Shown: piece by piece, positions 48,205 to 55,953 of the stretch
Position numbering within the stretch: position 1 is the first letter of the stretch
Layout of the letters: each line of letters opens with the position of its first letter
Source: Streptomyces filamentosus
GTDB lineage: Bacteria; Actinomycetota; Actinomycetes; Streptomycetales; Streptomycetaceae
DNA: 64,000 nt
NCBI RefSeq assembly: GCF_014654895.1
Contig: NZ_BNBE01000001.1
Coordinates: 2,703,001 to 2,767,000 of the forward strand
Reading direction: 5' to 3'
The notes under the pieces: model-generated
Seen by the model: only the letters and a program-made list of their open reading frames with translations
What the model was told of the DNA's origin: nothing
The model's database searches: none
Translations under genes and position numbers: made by a program

Positions 48205-49338
48205 TCAGTCCAGGGGGTGGGCGGCGATGAGGTCGCCCAGGGCCTCCTCGTGGGCGGCGGCCGGGCCGAGGGAGAGTTCGAGGTACTTGGCCCAGGCGTG
48301 GTAGCGGTGCAGGGGGTAGTCGGTGTCCGCGCCGAAGCCGCCGTGCAGGTGCTGGGCGGTCTGGACGACGCGGCGCACCCCTTCCGAGGCCCAGATCTTG
48401 GCGACGGCGAGGTCCGCCTCCGCGGGCAGCGCGGTGTCGGCGGCGGTGGTGACGCGCCAGGCGGCCTGCCACAGGGTGGCCTCCATCGCGCGGAGGTCGA
48501 TGTAGCGGTCGGCGGTCTGAACGGCGACGGCCTGGAAGGTGGCCACGGGGTGGCCGAACTGCTCGCGTTTCCCGGTGTACTGGCTGGTCATGGCGAGGAC
48601 CTGTTCGCCGAGGCCGAGGGCGAGCGCGCACGTTCCGGTGGTGAGCAGCGCGCGGAGCGCCGGCCAGGCGTCGGCCGAGTCGAGGACGCGGTCGGCGGGG
48701 AGGCGGGCGCCGTCGAGGCGGAGCCGGGCCAGGCGCTCGCCGTGGGTGCCGTACTGGGCGTCGAGGGTGAGTCCGGCGTGGTCGCGGGGGAGCAGCGCGA
48801 GGACCGTGCGGCCGTCGGCGGTGTGGGCGGGGACGGCCGTGAGGTCGGCGTGGTGGGCCCACGGGACGTGGTCGGTGGTGCCGTCGAGGATCCAGTGGCC
48901 GTCGTCGGGGCGGGCGGTGACGGCCCGCTCGGCGGGTTCGTGGCCGGTGGTGCCGTGGGCGGCGGCGGTGAGCACCAGGCGGCCGGCGACGACCTCGGGC
49001 AGCAGTGCGGCGGCGGTGGCGGCCGGGGCGTGGTGCTGGAGGACGTGGGCGACGGCGGTGGTCTCCAGGAGGGGGACGCGGGCCAGCACGCGGGCGGACT
49101 CGCGCAGGACGAGGCAGAGCGCGATGGGGTCGAGGCCGGTGCCGCCGTGTTCCGGGGCTACGGGCAGCCCGAGGAGGTCGGTGGCGGCGAGGCGCTGCCA
49201 CAGGGCGGTGTCGAGGTCGTCGGAGACGGCGGTCGGGGTGAGGGCGGGGCTGGGCACGGCGTCGGGGGCGACGTCGGCGAAGACGGTGCGGGCCGTCTCC
49301 GCGGCCGCCTGCTGCTCCTCGGTGAACGTGAAGTCCAT
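48205..49338 (-). CDS. Acyl-CoA dehydrogenase (FadE-like)
   Basis: FAD enzyme introducing a 2,3-double bond into acyl-CoA. 377 aa. The N-terminal helical domain begins MDFTFTEEQQAAAETARTVF; the C-terminal domain has YTGKREQFGHPVATFQAVAV and AQHLHGGFGADTDYPLHRYH. At the position where Glu often acts as base, the segment AKIWASEGVRRV differs from the classical enzymes, so activity depends on the subgroup; it resembles FadE26/FadE34-like members acting with a partner. No partner gene is adjacent. It lies downstream of paaE, with a 105-base gap that carries its own operator-like palindrome. Confidence 0.88.
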   Translation of the reverse strand: MDFTFTEEQQAAAETARTVFADVAPDAVPSPALTPTAVSDDLDTALWQRLAATDLLGLPVAPEHGGTGLDPIALCLVLRESARVLARVPLLETTAVAHVLQHHAPAATAAALLPEVVAGRLVLTAAAHGTTGHEPAERAVTARPDDGHWILDGTTDHVPWAHHADLTAVPAHTADGRTVLALLPRDHAGLTLDAQYGTHGERLARLRLDGARLPADRVLDSADAWPALRALLTTGTCALALGLGEQVLAMTSQYTGKREQFGHPVATFQAVAVQTADRYIDLRAMEATLWQAAWRVTTAADTALPAEADLAVAKIWASEGVRRVVQTAQHLHGGFGADTDYPLHRYHAWAKYLELSLGPAAAHEEALGDLIAAHPLD

Positions 49339-49413
49339 GGCCCTGTCCTTCCGTTGCTGTCCGTTGCTCTTCCGGCGGCCCGTCAGGGGAGGTCTGCTGA
49401 CGGGCCGTCAAGA

Positions 49414-49427
49414 TAGAACAGGTTCTA
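49414..49427. promoter_or_regulatory. KstR-like palindrome upstream of the acyl-CoA dehydrogenase
   Basis: TAGAACAGGTTCTA, a perfect 6-2-6 palindrome, 76 bases before the dehydrogenase start and between it and paaE. It fits the mycobacterial KstR consensus TNNAACNNGTTNNA at every fixed position. A TetR-type regulator of lipid or steroid genes is the likely binder; none is encoded beside it. Confidence 0.6.
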
Positions 49428-49443
49428 GCGGAAGGGAATGGGC

Positions 49444-50505
49444 TCAGCGGTCGAAGTCCAGCTCCACGTCGGGGGTGGCCGGGTGGGACTGGCAGGCCAG
49501 GACGTAGCCGGCCTCGGTCTCCTCGGGTTCGAGGGCGAAGTTGCGGTCCATGCGGACCTCGCCGCCGACGAGGAAGGCGCGGCAGGTGCCGCAGACCCCG
49601 CCCTTGCAGGCGTACGGGGCGTCGGCGCGGGCGCGGAGGACGGTGTCGAGGAGGCTTTCGCCGCGCTCGACGGGCCAGGTGCCGGAGCGGCCGTGGAGGG
49701 TGGCCGTGAGGGTGGCGTGGGCGGGGGCGTCGGCGGTGGGCACGGGGGCGGGGCCCGAGCCGTCGTCGACGTGGAAGATCTCCTGGTGGACGCGGGCGCG
49801 GTCGACGCCGAGGCCGCGCAGGGCCCGCTCGGCGCCCTGGACGAGGCCGTAGGGGCCGCAGAGGAACCAGCCGTCGATGCTTCCGACCGGGAGGAGGGCG
49901 GGCAGGAGGCCGGCGAGCCGCTCCTGGTCGAGGCGGCCGGAGGGGAGTCCGGCCTGCTGCTCCTCGCGGGAGAGGACGGTGACGAGCTGGAAGCGCTCCG
50001 GGTGGCGGTCCTTCAGGTCGGCGACCTCGTCGAGGAACATCGTGGAGGCGGCGGTGCGGTCGCTGCGGATCAGGCAGAACCGGGCATCGGGTTCGCGGTC
50101 GAGGAGGGTGGCGGCCATGGAGAGGACCGGGGTGATGCCGCTGCCGCCGGCGATCGCGGCGAAGCGGCCGGGGCGCGGGTCGAGGACGAAGCGGCCGGTG
50201 GGGGCCATGACGTCGACGGTGTGGCCGGGGGCGAGTTCCTTGAGGGCCCAGGTGGAGAAGGCGCCGCCGTCGACGAGCCTGATGCCGACGCGGAGTTCGG
50301 GCTGCTCGCCCGCCGGGGCGGCGGGGGAGCAGATCGAGTAGGTGCGGCGGATCTCCTGGCCGGTCTCGTCGGTGCGGCGCAGGGCGAGGTGCTGGCCGGG
50401 GCGGTGGCGGAAGGTCTCGTGGAGCTCGGCGGGGACCGCGAAGGTGACGGCCACGGAGTCGTCGGTGAGGCGCTCGACCCTGCTCACCGGGAGCGGATGG
50501 AACAT
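49444..50505 (-). CDS. paaE: Phenylacetyl-CoA 1,2-epoxidase reductase subunit PaaE
   Basis: Passes electrons from NADPH via FAD and a 2Fe-2S centre to the PaaA di-iron site. 353 aa. Ferredoxin-reductase part: RHRPGQHLALRR, RTYSICSPAA (FAD), GRFAAIAGGSGITPVLSMAA (NAD). The C-terminal plant-type ferredoxin has the cluster-binding CKGGVCGTCRAF plus a distal Cys in VLACQSHP. It directly follows paaD with no gap, the last gene of the paaABCDE operon. Confidence 0.96.
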   Translation of the reverse strand: MFHPLPVSRVERLTDDSVAVTFAVPAELHETFRHRPGQHLALRRTDETGQEIRRTYSICSPAAPAGEQPELRVGIRLVDGGAFSTWALKELAPGHTVDVMAPTGRFVLDPRPGRFAAIAGGSGITPVLSMAATLLDREPDARFCLIRSDRTAASTMFLDEVADLKDRHPERFQLVTVLSREEQQAGLPSGRLDQERLAGLLPALLPVGSIDGWFLCGPYGLVQGAERALRGLGVDRARVHQEIFHVDDGSGPAPVPTADAPAHATLTATLHGRSGTWPVERGESLLDTVLRARADAPYACKGGVCGTCRAFLVGGEVRMDRNFALEPEETEAGYVLACQSHPATPDVELDFDR

Positions 50506-51006
50506 CTACAGCTCCTTGAAGTGGTCGAAGGGCTCGCGGCAGGCGGTGCAGCGGCGCAGCGCCTTGCAGGCGGTGGAGGAGAAGCGGCTGAGGAGCTCGG
50601 TCTCGGTGGAGCCGCAGTGGGGGCAGCGGATGGCCAGGGTGAGGGCGACGGGTCCGCCGACCGGGCCCTGGGGGCGGGGCGGGGCGATGCCGAACTCGGT
50701 GAGTTTGCGGCGGCCTTCCTCGCTGATGTCGTCGGTGGACCAGGCGGGGGCGAGGACGGTGACGACGGTGACCTCGGGGACGCCGTGCGCGTGGAGGGCG
50801 TGCTCGATGTCGGTGGACATCGTCTCGACGGCGGGGCAGCCGGTGTAGGTGGGGGTGAGGGCGACCTCGACGCGGCCGGGGGCGAGGACGTGGACGCCGC
50901 GCAGCACGCCGAGCTCGGCGAGGGTGAGGACGGGCAGCTCGGGGTCGGGGACGGCGCCGGCGATCCGGGCCAGCTCCTCCTCCAGGGGGGTGGGGGCGGT
51001 GGTCAC
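50506..51006 (-). CDS. paaD: Phenylacetyl-CoA epoxidase assembly/maturation subunit PaaD
   Basis: DUF59/MIP18-type protein needed for maturation of the epoxidase cluster. 166 aa from GTG 51006 (GTGA overlap with paaC; an adjacent GTG at 51009 is equally possible). The N-terminal DUF59 part has VPDPELPVLTLAELGVLRGV and LTPTYTGCPAVETMSTDIEH with the conserved Cys. The C-terminal zinc-ribbon-like region has CPHCGS and CTACREPFDHFKEL. Confidence 0.95.
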   Translation of the reverse strand: MTTAPTPLEEELARIAGAVPDPELPVLTLAELGVLRGVHVLAPGRVEVALTPTYTGCPAVETMSTDIEHALHAHGVPEVTVVTVLAPAWSTDDISEEGRRKLTEFGIAPPRPQGPVGGPVALTLAIRCPHCGSTETELLSRFSSTACKALRRCTACREPFDHFKEL

Positions 51007-51791
51007 CACGTCGCCCCCGGGTGGCTGCGGTGCAGGTGCTGCATCTCGGCGAGCATCCGGCCGAAGGACTCGGTGTGGAGTCCCTGGCGGCCGGCGCCAG
51101 CGCGCCAGGCGCCGGTGCGGGGGCCGGCGGGGACGGTGAGGCCGGCGCGGGTGAGGACCGCGGTGACGGAGTCCAGCCAGGCCGTTTCGAGGGTGGTGGG
51201 GTCCACGTCGAGGCCGCCGAGGGGCTGGAAGGGCTCGCCGGTGTACCGCCAGAGGGCGTCGCAGGCGGTCTGCATGCGCCGCCGGCTCTCCTCGGTGCCG
51301 TCGCCGAGGCGGAGCGTCCACTGCTCGGCGTGGTCCTGGTGGTAGGCCACTTCCTTGACGGCCTTGGCGGCGAGTCCGGCCAGGGGGCCGTCGCCGGCGG
51401 CCAGGGCGGCGTAGAGCAGCCGCTGGTAGGTGGAGAAGTACAGCTGGCGGGCGATGGTGTGGGCGAAGTCGCCGTTGGGCTGCTCGACCAGCTGGAGGTT
51501 GCGGAAGGCGCGCTCCTCGCGGAGGAAGGCGAGTTCGTCCTCGTCGCCGGCGAGGGAGAGGAGGATGCGGGCCTGGCCGAGGAGGTCGAGCGCGATGTTG
51601 GCGAGGGCGACCTCCTCCTCCAGGACGGGGGCGCTGCCGGCCCACTCCCCCAGGCGCTGGGCGAGGACGAGGGCGTCGTCGCCGAGGGCGAGGGCCGCGG
51701 CGGTGACGGCGGGGTCGGCGCCGGTGGGGGCCGGGGCGGTGACGGCGGCGCCGGCGGTGGCCGGGGCGGTGGTGGTGTCGGTGCCGGTCAC
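51003..51791 (-). CDS. paaC: Phenylacetyl-CoA epoxidase structural subunit PaaC
   Basis: Ferritin-like subunit without active metal site that forms the core with PaaA. 262 aa from GTG 51791 (GTGA overlap with paaB). The first 30 residues are an Ala/Thr-rich extension; the family core then begins AAALALGDDALVLAQRLGEW and includes EEVALANIALDLLGQARILL, AVKEVAYHQDHAEQWTLRLG and LHTESFGRMLAEMQHLHRSH. Confidence 0.95.
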   Translation of the reverse strand: MTGTDTTTAPATAGAAVTAPAPTGADPAVTAAALALGDDALVLAQRLGEWAGSAPVLEEEVALANIALDLLGQARILLSLAGDEDELAFLREERAFRNLQLVEQPNGDFAHTIARQLYFSTYQRLLYAALAAGDGPLAGLAAKAVKEVAYHQDHAEQWTLRLGDGTEESRRRMQTACDALWRYTGEPFQPLGGLDVDPTTLETAWLDSVTAVLTRAGLTVPAGPRTGAWRAGAGRQGLHTESFGRMLAEMQHLHRSHPGATW

Positions 51792-52075
51792 AGGTGCTTC
51801 ACCCCCTCCGGGATCTCGTAGAAGGTCGGGTGCCGGTAGGGCTTGTCGGCGGCGGACTCGAAGAAGGGGTCCTTCTCGTCCGGGGAGGAGGCGGTGATGG
51901 CGGCGGAGGGGACGACCCAGAGGGAGACGCCCTCCATGCGGCGGGTGTAGAGGTCCCGGGCGTTGCGCAGGGCCATCTCCGCGTCGGGGGCGTGGAGGCT
52001 GCCCGCGTGGGTGTGGGAGAGCCCCCGGCGGGAGCGCACGAACACCTCCCACAGGGGCCAAGTGTCGCTGCTCAT
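51788..52075 (-). CDS. paaB: Phenylacetyl-CoA epoxidase subunit PaaB
   Basis: Small subunit bridging PaaAC heterodimers. 95 aa, the family length: [40 protein letters not shown] and a C-terminal [16 protein letters not shown]. It overlaps paaA by ATGA and paaC by GTGA. Confidence 0.97.
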   Translation of the reverse strand: MSSDTWPLWEVFVRSRRGLSHTHAGSLHAPDAEMALRNARDLYTRRMEGVSLWVVPSAAITASSPDEKDPFFESAADKPYRHPTFYEIPEGVKHL

Positions 52076-53085
52076 GCCTGTGCCTCCCCGTGCTGTCCGG
52101 TGTGCTTGCGCGCGTAGGCCGCGGCGGCCTCTCTGACCCAGGCGCCGTCCTCGTGGGCCTGGCGGCGCTTGGTGATCCGCTGGTCGTTGCAGGGGCCGTT
52201 GCCCTTGAGGACGTCCCAGAACTCGGCCCAGTCGATGGGGCCGAAGTCGTAGTGCCCGCGCTCCTCGTTCCACTTCAGGTCGGGGTCGGGGAGGGTGAGG
52301 CCGAGGGCCTCCGCCTGCGGGGCGGCGATGTCGACGAAGCGCTGGCGCAGTTCGTCGTTGGAGTGGCGCTTGATCTTCCAGGCCATCGACTGGGCGGAGT
52401 GCGAGGACTCGTCGTCGGGCGGGCCGAACATCATGAGGGACGGCCACCACCAGCGGTCCACGGCGTCCTGGGCCATGGCGTGCTGGGCCTCGGTGCCGCG
52501 GGAGAGGGCGAGCAGCGCCTCGTACCCCTGGCGCTGGTGGAAGGACTCCTCCTTGCAGACGCGGACCATCGCCCGGGCGTACGGGCCGTAGGAGCAGCGG
52601 CAGAGGGGGACCTGGTTGGTGATGGCGGCGCCGTCCACGAGCCAGCCGATGGCGCCGACGTCGGCCCAGGTGAGCGTGGGGTAGTTGAAGATCGAGGAGT
52701 ACTTCTGGCGGCCGGAGTGGAGCTTGTCGAGGAGCTCGTCGCGGCTGACGCCGAGGGTCTCGGCGGCGCTGTAGAGGTACAGGCCGTGGCCGGCCTCGTC
52801 CTGGACCTTGGCCATGAGGATCGCCTTGCGGCGCAGGGAGGGCGCGCGGGTGATCCAGTTGGCCTCGGGCTGCATGCCGATGATCTCGGAGTGGGCGTGC
52901 TGCGCGATCTGGCGGACGAGGGTGGCGCGGTACGCCTCCGGCATCCAGTCGCGCGGTTCGATGCGCTCGTCGGCGGCGACGGCGGCGTCGAACACCGCTT
53001 CCTGGGCGGCCCGCGTCACCTCCTCCGCGGCGTCCGTGCCGGGAGTCCCGGCGGTCACTGCCGTCCCAGCCGTCCCTGTCGTCAT
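52072..53085 (-). CDS. paaA: Phenylacetyl-CoA epoxidase catalytic subunit PaaA
   Basis: Di-iron monooxygenase subunit that epoxidises the ring of phenylacetyl-CoA. 337 aa from ATG 53085 (GGGAG upstream). The first 20 residues are a Thr/Gly/Ala-rich extension. Iron-ligand regions: [20 protein letters not shown] and [20 protein letters not shown] (ExxH types), then [16 protein letters not shown]. It is first in the five-gene operon and is controlled by the PaaR-like palindrome immediately upstream. Confidence 0.97.
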   Translation of the reverse strand: MTTGTAGTAVTAGTPGTDAAEEVTRAAQEAVFDAAVAADERIEPRDWMPEAYRATLVRQIAQHAHSEIIGMQPEANWITRAPSLRRKAILMAKVQDEAGHGLYLYSAAETLGVSRDELLDKLHSGRQKYSSIFNYPTLTWADVGAIGWLVDGAAITNQVPLCRCSYGPYARAMVRVCKEESFHQRQGYEALLALSRGTEAQHAMAQDAVDRWWWPSLMMFGPPDDESSHSAQSMAWKIKRHSNDELRQRFVDIAAPQAEALGLTLPDPDLKWNEERGHYDFGPIDWAEFWDVLKGNGPCNDQRITKRRQAHEDGAWVREAAAAYARKHTGQHGEAQA

Positions 53086-53099
53086 CGCACTCCCTACCG

Positions 53100-53113
53100 A
53101 CCGATCGTTCGGT
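53100..53113. promoter_or_regulatory. PaaR-type operator upstream of paaA
   Basis: Plus strand ACCGATCGTTCGGT; on the paaA strand ACCGAACGATCGGT. It equals ACCG-NN-CG-NN-CGGT, the core of the TetR-type PaaR motif described in Corynebacterium glutamicum. It lies 15-28 bases before the paaA ATG. A TTATCCACA DnaA box (minus) follows at 53159-53167. Confidence 0.85.
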
Positions 53114-53206
53114 TGAATGACTTCAATGGTGGGTCGGCGGCCCGTATGGTGTCAACCCTGTGGATAACCGCCTGCCCCGTTCGGGGCGCACAGGAGCGGG
53201 TCACCG

Positions 53207-53944
53207 ATGGGAACGGGAACGGGTCGGGAAGCCCGGGATCGGGGTGGGATGAGCGCGCACATCGACAGCGGCGGGGACCGGCGGCCGGCCGGGGGCATCC
53301 TGGCGCTGTCCCTGCCCTACCAGGTGGTGGCCGCGGTGGCGCTCGCCGGTCTGGGGGTCCTCGCCTGCCTGCACCTGGCCATGGTGTTCCTGCACGTGGC
53401 GCCGTCGAACACGCTCACCAAGCAGCACGGGCAGGCCGTCGACGACTGGATCTATCCCGAGTTCGAGCAGAACTGGAAGCTCTTCGCGCCCAATCCGCTC
53501 CAGCAGAACGTCGGGGTCCAGGTCCGCGCCGAGGTCGCCGACGCCGGGGGCGGCACCCGCACCACCGGCTGGATCGACCTGACGGCCCAGGACGCCGAGG
53601 ACGTCCGGGGCAACGTCTTCCCCAGCCACACCCAGCAGAACCAGCTGCGCCGCGCGCTCGACTGGTACGGCAACGCCCACGACGACGAGGGCCGCCCCAA
53701 GGGGATGCGCGGCCGGCTGTCGGAGGAGTACATGCGCCGCATCGTGCTGCTCCGCATCGAGGGGCCCGGGGCGCGCGCGGACGTCGGCGGGGAGGTGCGG
53801 CGGATCCAGCTCCGCCGGGTCGCCCGCCCGGTGCCCGCCCCGCACTGGAGCACCGAGAAGCGCTCCACCGAGCCCTCCATCCGCCTCATGCCCTGGTGGG
53901 ACGTCACCGACGCCGACCGCAGCCGTACGGAGACGAACCGATGA
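53207..53944 (+). CDS. DUF5819 family membrane protein
   Basis: 245 aa from ATG 53207 (ATG 53249 is an alternative). One membrane helix (about 38-65, YQVVAAVALAGLGVLACLHL) is followed by an outer domain with SNTLTKQHGQAVDDWIYPEF and QNWKLFAPNPLQQNVGVQVR; the NWKLFAPNP motif is characteristic of DUF5819. The stop overlaps the HTTM gene (ATGA). The pairing with HTTM genes is constant in Streptomyces as I know it, so they probably act together. The function is unknown. Confidence 0.8.
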   Translation: MGTGTGREARDRGGMSAHIDSGGDRRPAGGILALSLPYQVVAAVALAGLGVLACLHLAMVFLHVAPSNTLTKQHGQAVDDWIYPEFEQNWKLFAPNPLQQNVGVQVRAEVADAGGGTRTTGWIDLTAQDAEDVRGNVFPSHTQQNQLRRALDWYGNAHDDEGRPKGMRGRLSEEYMRRIVLLRIEGPGARADVGGEVRRIQLRRVARPVPAPHWSTEKRSTEPSIRLMPWWDVTDADRSRTETNR

Positions 53945-55248
53945 GCGCCCCCCTCCCCGCGGCGGCCGAGGCCCCCGCCCCGGCCCCCGCGCGCGTGCCC
54001 TTCGACCGCCGGCTGGCCCGGGCGGCGCAGACCGTCACCTCGCGCGCCCTGGGCCCGTACCAGACCGCGATCGTCCGCATCGGCTTCTCGCTGACCTGGC
54101 TGTTCTTCCTGGTGCGCGAGTACCCGCACCGCCACCAGATGTACGGCCCCGACGGCCCCTGGTCGTTCGACATGGCCCGCCGGCTGATCGCCGACAACCG
54201 GTCGTTCACGGTCCTGATGTGGTCCGACGGGCGGCTCTGGTTCGAGGTGGTCTACGCGCTCGCGGTGCTCTCCGCGGTGCTGCTGCTCCTCGGCTGGCAC
54301 ACCCGGGCCGTCTCGGTGGTCTTCATGGTCGGTGCGCTGTCGCTGCAGAACCGGTCCGTCTTCCTCGGCGACGGCGGCGACAACGTGGTGCACCTCGTCG
54401 CGCTCTACCTCACCCTGATCCGCTGCGGCCAGGTGTGGTCCCTGGACGCCCGCAGGGCCGCCCGGAAGGCGGCCCGGGGCGAGGGGACCGCCGCCCGGGT
54501 GGAGCTCGCGGGGCCGGTCCTGTGGGTGGTCCTCGGCGGTTTCCTGGTCGCCGCGACCTGGTTCAGCCCGGTCACCGGCGAGTGGTGGATCCACGTGCTG
54601 CTGTGGGTGCTGTGGCTCGGCCAGGGCCTGTGGTGGCTGGTGGAGCAGTACGCGCCCGGCGAGCCCCGCGTCCTCCTCGACGTGCTCGCGAACCTCGCCC
54701 ACAACGCGACGCTCGTCGTCCTCATGGCCGAGGTCTGCCTGATCTACGCCACCGCCGGCTGGTACAAGATCCAGGGCTCGCGCTGGCAGGACGGCACCGC
54801 GCTCTTCTACCCGCTGCACCTGGACTACTTCACGCCCTGGCCCGCCCTCTCCGAGCTGCTCGCCTCCAGCGGGATCATGGTCATGCTGCTCAGCTACGGC
54901 ACGGTGATCGTGCAGGTCGCCTTCCCGTTCACGCTCTTCAAGCGCAAGGTCAAGAACGTCCTGCTCGTCGCGATGATGCTGGAGCACGCCGGGATCGCGG
55001 TCCTGCTCGGCCTGCCGGCCTTCTCGCTCGCGATGATCGCCGCCGACTCCGTCTTCCTGCCCACGGTCTTCCTCGTGTGGCTCGGCGGGCGGGCGGCCCG
55101 CGGCCGGGACCGGCTGCTGCGGCGCGGACCGGCGGCGGAGCTGCCCCCGCAGCGGCCCGCGCGGGAGGAGGCCGAGGAGAAGGCCGACGGCGGCCTGGGC
55201 GGCGGGGAGACGGGCGGCGAGAGCGCTCCCCGTACCCTCGTCGGGTGA
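53941..55248 (+). CDS. HTTM domain membrane protein
   Basis: 435 aa from ATG 53941. About eight membrane helices. The HTTM (horizontally transferred transmembrane) domain is the region related to vitamin K-dependent gamma-carboxylase. Motifs: GPYQTAIVRIGFSLTWLFFL, FLGDGGDNVVHLVALYLTLI with conserved acidic and His residues, CLIYATAGWYKIQGSRWQDG (the YxxAGxxK pattern) and LLVAMMLEHAGIAVLLGLPA. Actual carboxylase activity is doubtful in bacteria. It is coupled to DUF5819 upstream and overlaps the methyltransferase gene by GTGA. Confidence 0.85.
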   Translation: MSAPLPAAAEAPAPAPARVPFDRRLARAAQTVTSRALGPYQTAIVRIGFSLTWLFFLVREYPHRHQMYGPDGPWSFDMARRLIADNRSFTVLMWSDGRLWFEVVYALAVLSAVLLLLGWHTRAVSVVFMVGALSLQNRSVFLGDGGDNVVHLVALYLTLIRCGQVWSLDARRAARKAARGEGTAARVELAGPVLWVVLGGFLVAATWFSPVTGEWWIHVLLWVLWLGQGLWWLVEQYAPGEPRVLLDVLANLAHNATLVVLMAEVCLIYATAGWYKIQGSRWQDGTALFYPLHLDYFTPWPALSELLASSGIMVMLLSYGTVIVQVAFPFTLFKRKVKNVLLVAMMLEHAGIAVLLGLPAFSLAMIAADSVFLPTVFLVWLGGRAARGRDRLLRRGPAAELPPQRPAREEAEEKADGGLGGGETGGESAPRTLVG

Positions 55249-55925
55249 GCACCACCGAAGAACACCCCGCCCCGGCCGGGGCCGAGCCGCTCCAGTACGA
55301 CGAGGGCTACGGCCCCGAGATCGGCGTCGGCCCGCACCCCGAGCCGTGGCCCGAGGACCCGCGCTACGACCGCGAACTGCTCGCCGGGGGCGACCGGCGC
55401 AACGTCGTCGACGCCTACCGGTACTGGACGCGGGAGGCGATCGTCGCCGACCTCGACACCCGTCGGCACGACTTCCACGTGGCCGTGGAGAACTGGGGCC
55501 ACGACTTCAACATCGGATCGGTGGTGCGCACCGCCAACGCCTTCCTGGCCAAGGAGGTGCACATCGTGGGGCGCCGCCGCTGGAACCGTCGCGGCGCCAT
55601 GGTCACCGACCGCTACCAGCACGTGCGGCACCACCCCGACACGGAGGCGCTCACCGCCTGGGCGGCGGCCGAGGACCTGCCGATCATCGGCATCGACAAC
55701 CTGCCGGGCTCCGTGCCGCTGGAGCGGACCGTGCTGCCCCGCCGCTGCGTGCTGCTCTTCGGGCAGGAGGGGCCCGGACTGACCGAGGAGGCCCGCCGCC
55801 ACGTGCGGACGGTCTGCTCCATCGCCCAGTTCGGCTCCACCCGGTCGATCAACGCCGGGGCGGCCGCCGCGATCGCCATGCACGCCTGGATCCAGCGCTA
55901 CGCCGGCGTGCCGGCCCCCGAGTAG
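55245..55925 (+). CDS. TrmH/SpoU family RNA methyltransferase
   Basis: SPOUT 2'-O-methyltransferase for tRNA or rRNA. 226 aa from GTG 55245. Motif 1 is NWGHDFNIGSVVRTANAF (near 83-100), motif 2 CVLLFGQEGPGLTEEA (near 165) and motif 3 FGSTRSINAGAAAAIAMHAW (near 195), which form the SAM knot. The first 75 residues are acidic and variable. The substrate RNA position cannot be told. Convergent with paaN. Confidence 0.92.
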   Translation: MSTTEEHPAPAGAEPLQYDEGYGPEIGVGPHPEPWPEDPRYDRELLAGGDRRNVVDAYRYWTREAIVADLDTRRHDFHVAVENWGHDFNIGSVVRTANAFLAKEVHIVGRRRWNRRGAMVTDRYQHVRHHPDTEALTAWAAAEDLPIIGIDNLPGSVPLERTVLPRRCVLLFGQEGPGLTEEARRHVRTVCSIAQFGSTRSINAGAAAAIAMHAWIQRYAGVPAPE

Positions 55926-55940
55926 GGACCGGCACGCCGG
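55903..55940. terminator. Hairpin across the end of the methyltransferase gene
   Basis: 12-bp perfect arms CCGGCGTGCCGG (55903-55914) and 55929-55940, spanning the stop codon. It may terminate transcription of both convergent genes. Confidence 0.55.
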
Positions 55941-55953
55941 GCGGGCCGCCGGG

